Shown: positions 16,334 through 24,100 of the stretch, in pieces | Layout of the letters: each line of letters starts with the position of its first letter | How positions within the stretch are numbered: position 1 is the first letter of the stretch | Assembly (NCBI GenBank): GCA_913056335.1 | Contig: CAJXLX010000018.1 | Coordinates: forward strand, 1-39,032 | Source of the DNA: an uncultured Rhodothermaceae bacterium | GTDB lineage: Bacteria > Bacteroidota > Rhodothermia > Rhodothermales > Salinibacteraceae | Direction: 5' to 3' | Length of the DNA stretch: 39,032 nucleotides | Translations under genes and position numbers: made by a program | The notes under the pieces: model-generated | Databases searched by the model: none | What the model saw: the letters and a program-made list of their open reading frames with translations, nothing else | Told to the model about the DNA's origin: nothing

Positions 16334-17392
16334 ATGCCTTCCTTTGCGCGCTCGGCCTGGGCCAATGCCCTGCACGCCACCACTCATCGTTGGACCGATC
16401 CCGACCACGAACCGCGCCAGCACGCCATTGAGGCGGCGGATGAGGCCGACGACTACCCGTTCACCGAAGCCCACATCACGTTTGCCGTCAACCAGCAGAT
16501 GGACGCCGCGGTGCAGGCATCGCTCCACACTGTTGCACAGCAGCCCGCAGGGCCAGACGCCATGCAGGTCGAACTGGCGGCCCACGTACCACTCTACGGA
16601 CTGCCCCTCATCGCCTACCTAACCCTGCGAGGCACACACGTGTATCTTGCGGATGCACCGTCGGAGCGCCCTGTGCTCCATGCCATACTGACCGCCGCGC
16701 AGCAGGCGCTGTCGGTGGAGGCGGAGCACGCCCCCGTGCAGTGGAGCGCGCCCGTGCCCCAATCCGTCCCAACTGCCGCCATGGGTTCCCCCAGCGCCGA
16801 CGCACTGACGACAGCCGACTACCCCTGTCCAGAACACCCCGCCTGGGTCGTTCTCGACGGCAACGAATCCGCCGATGAGCGCGAGGCACTGGCCGAGGAT
16901 CTTCTGGTGTACGACGGCGAATCGCCGCAGCACGTGGACCTAATCTGGGCCCCCGAGGACCTGCGGCCCGATGCCTACCTCGAAGCACTTGCCCACATGC
17001 GGGCCGCGGTGCCCGCTCATGAACGCATCCCCGGCACGCTGCAAATGCAGCAGGCCCTCCTCGACGCCCAAGACGCGCCGCATGCCTACGCCGAAAACCT
17101 CACATTTCTTTTCAGTAAAGGTGCGCCCGATCCGCAGCGCGGACTGCACGTGCGGTGGACATCCTACAACGCACTCAGCGAAATGACGGATGTGCTCCAC
17201 AAGGCCGATACGCCGCCAGAATCCGTACGATGCCGCCCCGCCATCACCAAACGTGTGCAGCGCCATCTACCCGATGGCGTAGGCGTTGAGCCGCTGGGCA
17301 CCCTGCACCGCGCCACCTGGTGGCCGGATGCTGTACGCTCCCTGGCAGATGCTCTGCAGCAACAGGAAGGACCGGGCGCCGTTGCTCAGTAG
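16334..17392 (+). CDS. Divergent acyl-CoA reductase (LuxC)-like protein
   Basis: A 352-residue soluble acidic protein that I could place only by segment order. Bacteroidota LuxC-like acyl-CoA reductases of about this length contain, in order, an 'A-x-x-P-L-x-G' segment, 'G-N-E-x-x-E...A-x-D-I-x-x-Y-x-G-x-G-C-R-N-V', and a C-terminal 'W-x-x-A-V-x-x-L'. Here the equivalents are LAAHVPLYGLPLIAYLTLRG (81-100), LDGNESADEREALAEDLLVYDGESPQHVDLIW (174-205) and HRATWWPDAVRSLADAL (325-341). The cysteine expected after Y-x-G-x-G is Pro198 instead, and the only cysteines (C165, C300) lie elsewhere. So reductase activity is doubtful. It could be a pseudoenzyme or an unrelated family. Its 3' end overlaps the histidine-kinase gene tail-to-tail by 7 bases. 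Confidence 0.5.
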   Translation: MPSFARSAWANALHATTHRWTDPDHEPRQHAIEAADEADDYPFTEAHITFAVNQQMDAAVQASLHTVAQQPAGPDAMQVELAAHVPLYGLPLIAYLTLRGTHVYLADAPSERPVLHAILTAAQQALSVEAEHAPVQWSAPVPQSVPTAAMGSPSADALTTADYPCPEHPAWVVLDGNESADEREALAEDLLVYDGESPQHVDLIWAPEDLRPDAYLEALAHMRAAVPAHERIPGTLQMQQALLDAQDAPHAYAENLTFLFSKGAPDPQRGLHVRWTSYNALSEMTDVLHKADTPPESVRCRPAITKRVQRHLPDGVGVEPLGTLHRATWWPDAVRSLADALQQQEGPGAVAQ

Positions 17393-18549
17393 CCCATTAC
17401 GGGTTTCTGATCGTGTGCAGACGGCTCCAAATTCACCGCGCTCTCAGGCGGCTCGATGCGCGGCAGCATAACCGTGAAGGTGCTGCCCTCCCCCTTCGTC
17501 GAGTCGACACGGATCGTTCCCTCATGGCGATCAACGATCTGTTGCACGATGTAAAGCCCAAGCCCTGAGGACCCTTCGTTGCCGGTGGGCTCAGGCGAGA
17601 GACGCTTGAACGGTGTAAAGAGCGCCTCTTGTTCGTGCGGACTTAGGCCCGGCCCCTCATCAGCAACTGATACATAGATATTGTCGTCTGTTGCCTGCAC
17701 AGCGAGCCGGATCGTGCTGTTGAGCGGTGCATACTTTACGGCATTACTTACCAGGTTATTGAGAGCCTCGCGCAGTCGGTCTTCATCGCCTTCGACAAAG
17801 GCATCGGTGGCGGGCCCATCGCAGGTAATCTGCTGTTGCTTGCGCTTGGCCTGATCGGCAAAGCTATGTCTCACGAGCTCGGCCATAGTGCCCACGTTAA
17901 CCGCTTGCTTTTCGAGATCGCCATGCACGCTGCTGGCTGCAGAAGAGAGCAGATTGTTGATAAGCGTCATCGCCTCTTCGGCTGAGTTATGAATCAGCGA
18001 TAGGCGCCGTACGGACTGGCCGTTGCCTGCGTCTTCTTCCAGCATAACTTCCGAGAGCGCGCAAATGCCAAAGACCGAGTTCTTAAGGTCGTGCGCTGCT
18101 ACCCCAAGGACCTTCGACTTTTCATCCATGGTTTGCTGCAGCATCTTATTGCTCCGAATAAGCTCGGCATTATAGCGCGCAAGCTGGCGGGCCTGCATCT
18201 GGATATGCGACGTCCGCTGCTCGACCAGTTGCTCCAGACGCTCATTGCGCTTCATCAGTTTGTGTGTCGACCATGCGGCAGCGGCCAGGGCGGCAATAAC
18301 GAGCACCGTGTACGCCACCGTAGACCAGGCTACATCGTACCCCAGAAGGGCCGGGATACCTACGCCCAGCGCCGACACGGAAAGAACGTGCATGGAGATG
18401 TCCGAGAAATTGGACTCAGATAGCGTCTGCTTCTTTATTCTTAGTGAACGATATGCCTGGGTCGATTTCGAGAACGTGCTTTCAATCGTATGACGTGCAG
18501 TTACAGGAACACGAGATAGCGAGGGGGAGGTATCGGGCGTACGCTGCAT
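17386..18549 (-). CDS. Orphan sensor histidine kinase
   Basis: A 387-residue membrane histidine kinase. With the ATG at 18549, residues 1-50 are polar. Two closely spaced membrane segments (about 54-72 and 74-95) leave almost no external loop. A coiled-coil linker (98-145) leads to the HisKA domain: KSKVLGVAAHDLKNSVFGI, with H153 as the phospho-acceptor in HDLKN. The ATPase domain has N-box EALNNLVSNAVKYAP, G1 DEGPGLS, F-box FTPFKRL and G2 GSSGLGLYIV. All catalytic boxes are intact. It may sense the membrane or an internal signal. No response regulator is adjacent. Upstream in-frame ATGs at 18594 and 18609 lie inside a dyad and repeats, so they are less likely starts. The upstream region carries an unusual repeat array. 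The gene ends by overlapping the LuxC-like gene. Confidence 0.85.
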   Translation of the reverse strand: MQRTPDTSPSLSRVPVTARHTIESTFSKSTQAYRSLRIKKQTLSESNFSDISMHVLSVSALGVGIPALLGYDVAWSTVAYTVLVIAALAAAAWSTHKLMKRNERLEQLVEQRTSHIQMQARQLARYNAELIRSNKMLQQTMDEKSKVLGVAAHDLKNSVFGICALSEVMLEEDAGNGQSVRRLSLIHNSAEEAMTLINNLLSSAASSVHGDLEKQAVNVGTMAELVRHSFADQAKRKQQQITCDGPATDAFVEGDEDRLREALNNLVSNAVKYAPLNSTIRLAVQATDDNIYVSVADEGPGLSPHEQEALFTPFKRLSPEPTGNEGSSGLGLYIVQQIVDRHEGTIRVDSTKGEGSTFTVMLPRIEPPESAVNLEPSAHDQKPVMGY

Positions 18550-18592
18550 AGGTCGTTTCGGAGCTGTACAGTAGTCAAGGGATCTATGCCAC

Positions 18593-18609
18593 ATGCGCGA
18601 TTCGCGCAT
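18593..18609. repeat. 17-bp dyad upstream of the histidine kinase
   Basis: ATGCGCGA and TCGCGCAT are exact inverted copies around one base. The centre lies about 50 bases upstream of the kinase ATG at 18549, a place where a repressor or activator dimer would act. Its right arm overlaps the first base of the adjacent tandem repeat. Confidence 0.6.
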
Positions 18610-18646
18610 CGACACATTAGCAATAAATCGACACATTAGCAATAAA
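18609..18646. repeat. Perfect 2 x 19-bp tandem repeat
   Basis: TCGACACATTAGCAATAAA occurs twice head to tail with no mismatch (18609-18627 and 18628-18646). It lies between the dyad and the 21-bp-period array in the region upstream of the kinase gene. The perfect identity suggests a recent duplication. Confidence 0.85.
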
Positions 18647-18656
18647 ACAGTGTATA

Positions 18657-18726
18657 GGACCAAATTCTTTTCTGTATGTGCCAAATCCTGTTCTCAACGT
18701 GCCAAATTGTTTGGGATTTGTGCCAA
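18657..18726 (-). repeat. TTGGCAC array with exact 21-bp period
   Basis: Read on the minus strand (the direction of the kinase gene), TTGGCAC starts at 18726, 18705 and 18684, and a degenerate TTGGTCC starts at 18663. The spacing is exactly 21 bases, two helical turns, so all sites face the same side of the DNA. Each of the three full units ends in AAT or GAT, and two share AGAA(C/A)AG(G/A)AT. TTGGCAC is the -24 element of sigma-54 promoters, but no -12 GC/TTGCA element sits at the right distance. It resembles an operator array or iterons. Confidence 0.75.
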
Positions 18727-19319
18727 CACGTGGCTTCATGTGCGACCTCGCCTTTGAGTTCGTATGTTGAAACGGATGTTCTCATGGTTTAATGATATAC
18801 CGAGTCACCCCCTGGTCTGCTTTCCTTAATAGTTAGAATACGCCCCGCAATACATTATCTATCCCGCATATATTGATAGAGCGAATACGTAAGCATACTG
18901 CTCTTTCGCATCGGCGATATGACCCATGTAGGAATGATTCCGTACCCCCAGTGGAACGGGCGAGGGCGAGAGAACAGGGGTCTTACGAGACAGGTAAAGC
19001 GCTCAGATACCGGGTGTAGTGCACCTACGCACTTCTCTCAACTCCGCTCTGATCTGTCATTCAATCATAGAGAATAGACAGCGCTGCACTGCGAGACGGG
19101 GGATCAGTACAATGCGTCCGACACAGGATATTTGTCAACGTTATGGTGCTTCACCATACAATATATTCACGTTAAGATGCAACACGTTTTTGGGGAAAGT
19201 AGGATGTTTTTTGGTGCTCTTCTGGCGCATTCCGCCGTAATTTGCACCGATGGTGTTGCTGCTGCCAGTGGATCTTCGAACAAGTGCCGAACCGTGCGTC
19301 GGGCGCTCCCTCGACGCCA

Positions 19320-19347
19320 GATTGTGGACGCCCGATTGTGGACGCTC
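19320..19347. repeat. 14-bp near-perfect tandem repeat
   Basis: GATTGTGGACGCCC is followed directly by GATTGTGGACGCTC, a single mismatch. It lies about 95 bases upstream of the YdbS-like gene. It could be a small regulatory repeat or a replication-slippage product. Confidence 0.5.
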
Positions 19348-19441
19348 GGTTTCGAGAGGACAGTCCCAACCGTTCTTCTGAAACCTGTCTACACCGAACT
19401 GCTATGAGTAAAGCTTTCAGTTTCGCCTTCCTCGCTACCCC

Positions 19442-20008
19442 ATGACTTCCTCTACATCTGTTCCGTCGTCCGATGTATCGTCTGCCCCAGACGTATCGCG
19501 GCGGGCCTTACTTCCTGTAAGTCGCCTTACCGCGTTGGAAGCTGACTTGCAGTCGGTGTGGCGCATTAAGCTCTGCCTCCTACACACCGTAGTGTTCCTA
19601 ACAGCCCTGTTCTTCGGCATTACGCAGTGGTTTTCTGGAGCCAATGGAGCCGTTATTCTGGGTGTGCTGGGCGGATTGCTGCTGCTCATGACACTTTACA
19701 TTGTGTTTTGGCCGCGCTGGCGCTATCAGGCCTGGGGGTATGACGTGCATGAGGATGAACTGGTGTTGGAGCATGGCGTCATTACACATGTGCGCTCGGT
19801 GGTTCCGCTACGCCGCATTCAACACCTCGACGTGTCGCAAGACCTCTTCGAACGCGAGTTCGATCTGGGGCGCCTGGTGATTCATACTGCAGGCACACGA
19901 TCCAGCGATGTCGTGATTCCCGGCCTACCACTATCCACCGCCGAGCACATTCGCGACGATGTGAAGCAATACATCTTGGACGACCCGCTCACCGAAGACG
20001 CGCTGTAG
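19442..20008 (+). CDS. YdbS-like membrane protein with bacterial PH domain
   Basis: A 188-residue protein. The N-terminal 40 residues are polar and Ser/Pro-rich. Two membrane segments follow (about 45-62 and 69-90), then one bPH2 domain (about 93-178) starting RWRYQAWGYDVHEDELVLEHGVITHVRSVVPLRRIQHLDV. That segment is the strongest mark of the family. It ends in the typical DLGRLVIHTAG strand. In Bacillus the YdbS/YdbT pair is linked to envelope-stress resistance, but the molecular role is unknown. It is 64 bases before the three-domain partner, the usual arrangement, so the two very likely form one complex in the cytoplasmic membrane. Confidence 0.88.
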   Translation: MTSSTSVPSSDVSSAPDVSRRALLPVSRLTALEADLQSVWRIKLCLLHTVVFLTALFFGITQWFSGANGAVILGVLGGLLLLMTLYIVFWPRWRYQAWGYDVHEDELVLEHGVITHVRSVVPLRRIQHLDVSQDLFEREFDLGRLVIHTAGTRSSDVVIPGLPLSTAEHIRDDVKQYILDDPLTEDAL

Positions 20009-20072
20009 CGCCCAGCAGTGTGTACGTCCCCGTATCCCTCAACTGGTCTCTTCTTCTCACTGCGCTCTGCCT

Positions 20073-21836
20073 ATGGCCGCCTCGCCTTCTGACTCATCGC
20101 CTGCTGGTTCGTCGGTGCACGACCCCTCGGCTTCGGAGTCGACCGCGGCACATGCCTCTTCTAATGACCATGCATCCGACACGGCCACTCCGCTCGGCGC
20201 GGTGCGCGAGCCGCAGCGGCTGCACCCCCTTACGCTGTTTGTGCGGCTGCTTACGAGCCTTCCTGCGCTTGCTCTTATCTTGCTACCCACATTCACGAAC
20301 GACGACGCCCAAGTGTGGCTGCCGCTCTTCTTTGGCGCCGTGTACGGACTCATTGCGCTTCCCGCCATCGTGTTGCAGTATCTGCGGTTCAGCTACCGCA
20401 TCACCCCGCAGCAGATTGTTATTCAAAGCGGCGTACTAAAGCGGCAGAACCGCAGTATCCCAATCGAGCGCGTGCAGAACGTAGAAATCGAGCGGCAGCT
20501 TTTGGCGCGTCTGCTTGGCCTGGCCAAGGTCCGTGTAGAAACCGCCGGCAGCGCCTCTACCGAAGCCAGCATCGAATACGTGTCTGTGCAGCAAGCCCAA
20601 AAGATTCGCACCGCTGTGCGTGCGTTTCAGCGAGCCGACGAAGATGCTCAACAGAACAGCCGCGATGCCGCTCCCTCTGAGGCACGTGCAACCGCATCCA
20701 ATGCCGCGGCTTCGTCCTCCCCTCGCACGCTCTTTTCAATGTCGCTGCGCCACGTGCTGCTGGCAGGGGCCTTTCGGTTCTCGCTTTTCTACCTGGCTCT
20801 GATCTTCTCGGTGCTTCAGTTTGTGGATCCAGAGACGCTCACCAACTGGCTGCTTCTGTCGCAAGACCGCATCGACGTTATTGTCGACGCCATGTACCAG
20901 TCGCCGATCATCACGGCGTTGGGCACCGTGGTTGTAGCTGCGCTCCTGGGGTGGCTCTCCGGCATTCTGCTCACGCTCAACCGCTACTACGGCTTTACGC
21001 TATGGCTGGACGGCGGTAAGCTGCGCAAACGGCACGGCCTCTTTACCGTCACCGAAGGCACGATTCCGCTGGCCAAAGTGCAGGTGCTTATCGTGCAAAC
21101 CACCCCGCTGATGCGCCTGTTTGGCTGGCACACGCTCGAAGTGCAAACCATGGGCCTGAACACCGACCAGCAAGGGCAGCGCGTGGTCGCCCCGTTTGCA
21201 CAGTGGGACACCATCATGCGCCTGGCCGACCACGTACGTCCTATGGAGATGCCCGACACGTTCGAGCGCGTCTCGCCGCTTACCATCCGCCGCCACTTCT
21301 TGCGCCGCCTGGGCGTGCTGCTGGCCGTCCTGGCTCCGGCGGCCTACTTCTGGCCCCGCGACTGGTGGGCCCCCTACGATGTGGCCCTGCCGTGGTGGAG
21401 CCTGCTCGTTATTCCAGCGTTGGGCGTAGCCGCCTATCTGCACTACCACTACCACCGCTTTGCCATCCACCACGACGGGCTGTACGTGCGCCGCGGCGTG
21501 CTGCGCCACTACCTCTGGATGATTCCCATCAACCGCTACCAGGTGGCCTATGCCACCGACAGCCTCTTGCAGCGGCGCCTGAACCTCAAAACGCTCTTTG
21601 TGGATACCGCAGGCGCTTCGGCATTTGCGTATCCAGATATTGTGGATGTGGAGGCTGATGCCGCCGACGATGCAGTCGACACGCTCTACGACCAGTTCCA
21701 TACCTTGTACCGGGCTATGGTCTCGGAGGCGAAGCACCCTGCCTCCTCCACGCCCCCGTTCGACCTCCGGCAAGCCGCTGCTACGGTTCCTCGTGCGCTC
21801 CCCCTCCCTAATCCAACCGACTCGTCTCGTGCCTAA
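20073..21836 (+). CDS. YdbT-like membrane protein with three bacterial PH domains
   Basis: A 587-residue partner of the upstream YdbS-like protein. After a Ser/Ala-rich polar N-terminus, three membrane hairpins alternate with three bPH2 domains. The first is near 103-190 (FSYRITPQQIVIQSGVLKRQNRSIPIERVQNVEI). The second is near 305-385 (GFTLWLDGGKLRKRHGLFTVTEGTIPLAKVQVL). The third is near 463-550 (RFAIHHDGLYVRRGVLRHYLWMIPINRYQ). Each has the repeating 'G-x-x-x-x-x-x-x-I-P-x-x-x-x-Q' pattern. The stop overlaps the malQ GTG start by 8 bases, so the two genes are translationally linked even though their functions look unrelated. Role in envelope maintenance is inferred from relatives. Confidence 0.88.
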   Translation: MAASPSDSSPAGSSVHDPSASESTAAHASSNDHASDTATPLGAVREPQRLHPLTLFVRLLTSLPALALILLPTFTNDDAQVWLPLFFGAVYGLIALPAIVLQYLRFSYRITPQQIVIQSGVLKRQNRSIPIERVQNVEIERQLLARLLGLAKVRVETAGSASTEASIEYVSVQQAQKIRTAVRAFQRADEDAQQNSRDAAPSEARATASNAAASSSPRTLFSMSLRHVLLAGAFRFSLFYLALIFSVLQFVDPETLTNWLLLSQDRIDVIVDAMYQSPIITALGTVVVAALLGWLSGILLTLNRYYGFTLWLDGGKLRKRHGLFTVTEGTIPLAKVQVLIVQTTPLMRLFGWHTLEVQTMGLNTDQQGQRVVAPFAQWDTIMRLADHVRPMEMPDTFERVSPLTIRRHFLRRLGVLLAVLAPAAYFWPRDWWAPYDVALPWWSLLVIPALGVAAYLHYHYHRFAIHHDGLYVRRGVLRHYLWMIPINRYQVAYATDSLLQRRLNLKTLFVDTAGASAFAYPDIVDVEADAADDAVDTLYDQFHTLYRAMVSEAKHPASSTPPFDLRQAAATVPRALPLPNPTDSSRA

Positions 21837-23355
21837 CCCTCGCCAGAGCGGACTCCTTGCCCATATTACTTCGCTGCCCAGCCCGCACGGCATTGGCGAC
21901 CTGGGCGACGCCGCCTACGCGTTTGCCAACCGCCTCCACCAGACGCATCAGCAGCTCTGGCAGGTGCTCCCTACCGGACCCACCGGGCCGAGCGGGTCGC
22001 CCTACAGCAGCCGCTCCACCTTCGCGGGCAACCCCATGCTCATCAGCCTCACTCCTCTTCTCAACGATGGGCTGGTCACTGAGGAAGACGTAGCTCCGCT
22101 CCGCAACCTACCTACCGAGCGCGTTGATTATCCGGCCGTGCTGAAGCACAAGACGGCGGCGCTCACCACCGCGTTTGAGCGCTTTGACGCACGCACGATG
22201 GGAGCCCAACAGGCCGACCTGAGCCGCTTTCGCATCCGCCATGCCGACTGGCTGGCCGACTATGCGCTCTACGAGTCCCTGCGTGAGGCGCACGACGACA
22301 CGCCATGGACCGAGTGGCCTGCCCCCCTGGCCCGCTACGAGTCCGATGCCGTCGCCGAGGCGCGCCACATCCACGCCCGCACATGCCGCAAGCATGCCTA
22401 CTGGCAGTTTCTCTTCGTTCAGCAGTGGCACGCGCTGCACGCGTACTGCCGCCAGCGCGACATCCAGTTTTTTGGCGATCTGCCCATCTACGTGGCACAC
22501 GACAGCGCCGACGTATGGGCGCACCAAGACCTCTTTCGACTGGATGACGACGGCCAGCCGACCGCAGTAGCCGGCGTGCCGCCCGACTATTTTAGTCCCA
22601 ACGGCCAGCGCTGGGACAATCCGCTCTACCGCTGGGATCGTATGGCCGACAACGACTTTGCGTGGTGGACGCGCCGCCTGCGCCATGCCTTTAATCAGGT
22701 CGACCTGCTGCGCCTGGACCACTTCCGCGGCTTCGATCAGTACTGGGCCGTGCCGGCCCACGCCGACACCGCCGTTGATGGCTACTGGGAGGACGGCCCG
22801 GGCGCGCCGTTTTTCGAGCATCTGCAAGAGGCCCTGGGCTCGCTGCCCATTGTGGCCGAGGACCTCGGCGACATCACCGACTCGGTCTATGAACTGCGCG
22901 ACCAGTTCGGCTTTCCCGGAATGGCGGTGCTTCAGTTTGCGTTCGAGACAGATGCAAGCAATATCTTCCTACCGCACAACTACCACCCGAACACGGTGGC
23001 TTACACGGGCACCCACGACAACAACACCCTGCGCGGCTGGTGGGCCAACGATGCCACCGCCAAGGAACGGCGCGCCGCGCACCGCTACCTCGACCTCGAC
23101 CATGCGCCCTCGCTTGTTCACGCTGCTCATCAGGCGCTGTGGGCCTCGACTGCCGAGCGCGTGGTGCTGCCGCTGCAAGACCTGCTGGAGCTGCCCTCAA
23201 ACGCACGCATGAACACGCCCGGCACCACCACCGGCAACTGGCAGTGGCGGTTTGCTCCTACGGCCCTGGACCGCGCCGCCTTCGATCGCCTCTCGGATTG
23301 GACGCTCGCCTACGGCCGTGCAACGCCCCACAACCGCTTCGCCCAGATGGACTGA
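21829..23355 (+). CDS. malQ: 4-alpha-glucanotransferase (amylomaltase)
   Basis: A 508-residue GH77 enzyme, the size of the short Thermus-type amylomaltases (E. coli MalQ is longer). It transfers alpha-1,4-glucan segments in maltodextrin or glycogen metabolism. All catalytic residues are visible: nucleophile D297 in LLRLDHFRGF, acid/base E344 in IVAEDLGDI, and D397 in YTGTHDNNT. The conserved WQVLPTGPTG-x-SPYSS-x-S-x-FAGNP block (44-69) and FFGDLPIYVAHDSADVW (214-230) match the family. The start is GTG 21829, giving the typical RQSGLLAHITSLPS opening, within the last codons of the PH-domain gene. Cytosolic. No other maltose genes are nearby. Confidence 0.95.
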   Translation: MPNPRQSGLLAHITSLPSPHGIGDLGDAAYAFANRLHQTHQQLWQVLPTGPTGPSGSPYSSRSTFAGNPMLISLTPLLNDGLVTEEDVAPLRNLPTERVDYPAVLKHKTAALTTAFERFDARTMGAQQADLSRFRIRHADWLADYALYESLREAHDDTPWTEWPAPLARYESDAVAEARHIHARTCRKHAYWQFLFVQQWHALHAYCRQRDIQFFGDLPIYVAHDSADVWAHQDLFRLDDDGQPTAVAGVPPDYFSPNGQRWDNPLYRWDRMADNDFAWWTRRLRHAFNQVDLLRLDHFRGFDQYWAVPAHADTAVDGYWEDGPGAPFFEHLQEALGSLPIVAEDLGDITDSVYELRDQFGFPGMAVLQFAFETDASNIFLPHNYHPNTVAYTGTHDNNTLRGWWANDATAKERRAAHRYLDLDHAPSLVHAAHQALWASTAERVVLPLQDLLELPSNARMNTPGTTTGNWQWRFAPTALDRAAFDRLSDWTLAYGRATPHNRFAQMD

Positions 23356-23579
23356 TAACCAGCGACAGGAAGCGGCACCGCCGCGCAAACATCTCCGGCT
23401 ATCTGCTGCCCCAAATGACAAGTCAGGACCTGGCGGAAGTTGCCTGCGCCTTCGGGTAGAAGCAATTGCGCGTTATCCCCACAGGCAATGCGGGGAAATA
23501 CCTGATGGTACGTCGATTCCCCGTCATGTATGCTTGTGCGTACTGCTCTATTACGCTCAACAGACGCACAGGCTGAGTC

Positions 23580-24053
23580 ATGAAGTACACCCAGGCCAAA
23601 GACATCATGACCCGTGCCGTGCATACGGTGGAAGCCAACCGCACACTGCACGAACTGTCTGACTTTTTCCTTGACCACAACGTTACGGGCGCTCCAGTTG
23701 TAGATGCCGAGGGCACCCTTATTGGCGTGGTCTCCGTGACGGATCTGGCCCGTCATGTCGGCGACGGCAGCAACGGCACCACCACGCGGATGCACACCGC
23801 GTACTACGATGAGCTCGCCGCCGATTACGCCGACGAAGACCTGGAAGCGCTTCACATCACGGAAACCAGCACAGCAACTGTGGGCGATGTCATGACGCCT
23901 GAGATCTACGATGTGAATCCGCACACATCCCTCCAGCAAGTCGCCGATGTCATGCTCCGTAGCAACATCCGCAGGCTGTTCGTAACGCGTGACGGGCACA
24001 TCGAGGGCGTTATCACTGCAACCGACATGCTGAAGGTGGTCCGTGACTTGTAG
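23580..24053 (+). CDS. Two-CBS-domain protein
   Basis: A 157-residue protein made of one Bateman module: CBS1 (about 2-60) with AKDIMTRAVHTVEAN...APVVDAEGTLIGVVSVTDLARH, a charged insertion rich in Asp and Glu (about 60-95), and CBS2 (about 96-155) with VGDVMTPEIYDVNPHTSLQQVADVMLRSNIRRLFVTRDGHIEGVITATDMLK. Such modules bind adenosine nucleotides and act as energy or regulatory sensors. No catalytic domain is fused, so the partner is unknown. The gene follows malQ after 224 bases and precedes the SDR gene by 47 bases, so it is probably cotranscribed with the latter. Confidence 0.9.
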   Translation: MKYTQAKDIMTRAVHTVEANRTLHELSDFFLDHNVTGAPVVDAEGTLIGVVSVTDLARHVGDGSNGTTTRMHTAYYDELAADYADEDLEALHITETSTATVGDVMTPEIYDVNPHTSLQQVADVMLRSNIRRLFVTRDGHIEGVITATDMLKVVRDL

Positions 24054-24100
24054 CAGTACCGCGACATTCGATACCGCTCACCACTCAACCACAGTGCTCT

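Larger units (their letters stand above)
18550..19441. other. 892-bp non-coding, AT-richer intergenic region
   Basis: This is the largest gap in the window, visibly richer in A/T than its neighbours. The short open frames in it have no recognisable domain and odd composition, and no tRNA, tmRNA, RNase P or SRP RNA signature was found. Near the kinase start it holds a dyad, a 2 x 19-bp tandem repeat and a 21-bp-period array, listed separately. Further right are a TATGGTG/CACCATA hairpin (19142-19148 with 19152-19158), a CTATC/GATAG inverted repeat near 18860-18880, and a 14-bp tandem repeat at 19320-19347. It separates the kinase (-) from the PH-domain genes (+), so it holds both promoters. 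Confidence 0.6.

Noticed and set aside
18657..18726. Set of sigma-54 promoters
   Set aside because: The -24-like TTGGCAC is present, but no TTGC -12 element lies at the required distance in any unit.
18657..18746. CRISPR-like repeat region
   Set aside because: The period is 21 bases with a 7-base core, so there is no room for spacers of 30 or so bases, and no cas genes are present.
19019..19407. Short open frames in the large intergenic region
   Set aside because: They overlap one another, have no homology I recognise, an atypical AT-richer composition and rare-codon use.
23473..23483. DnaA-box-like TTATCCCCACA downstream of malQ
   Set aside because: It carries two extra bases against TTATCCACA, is a single site, and no origin-type cluster is present.
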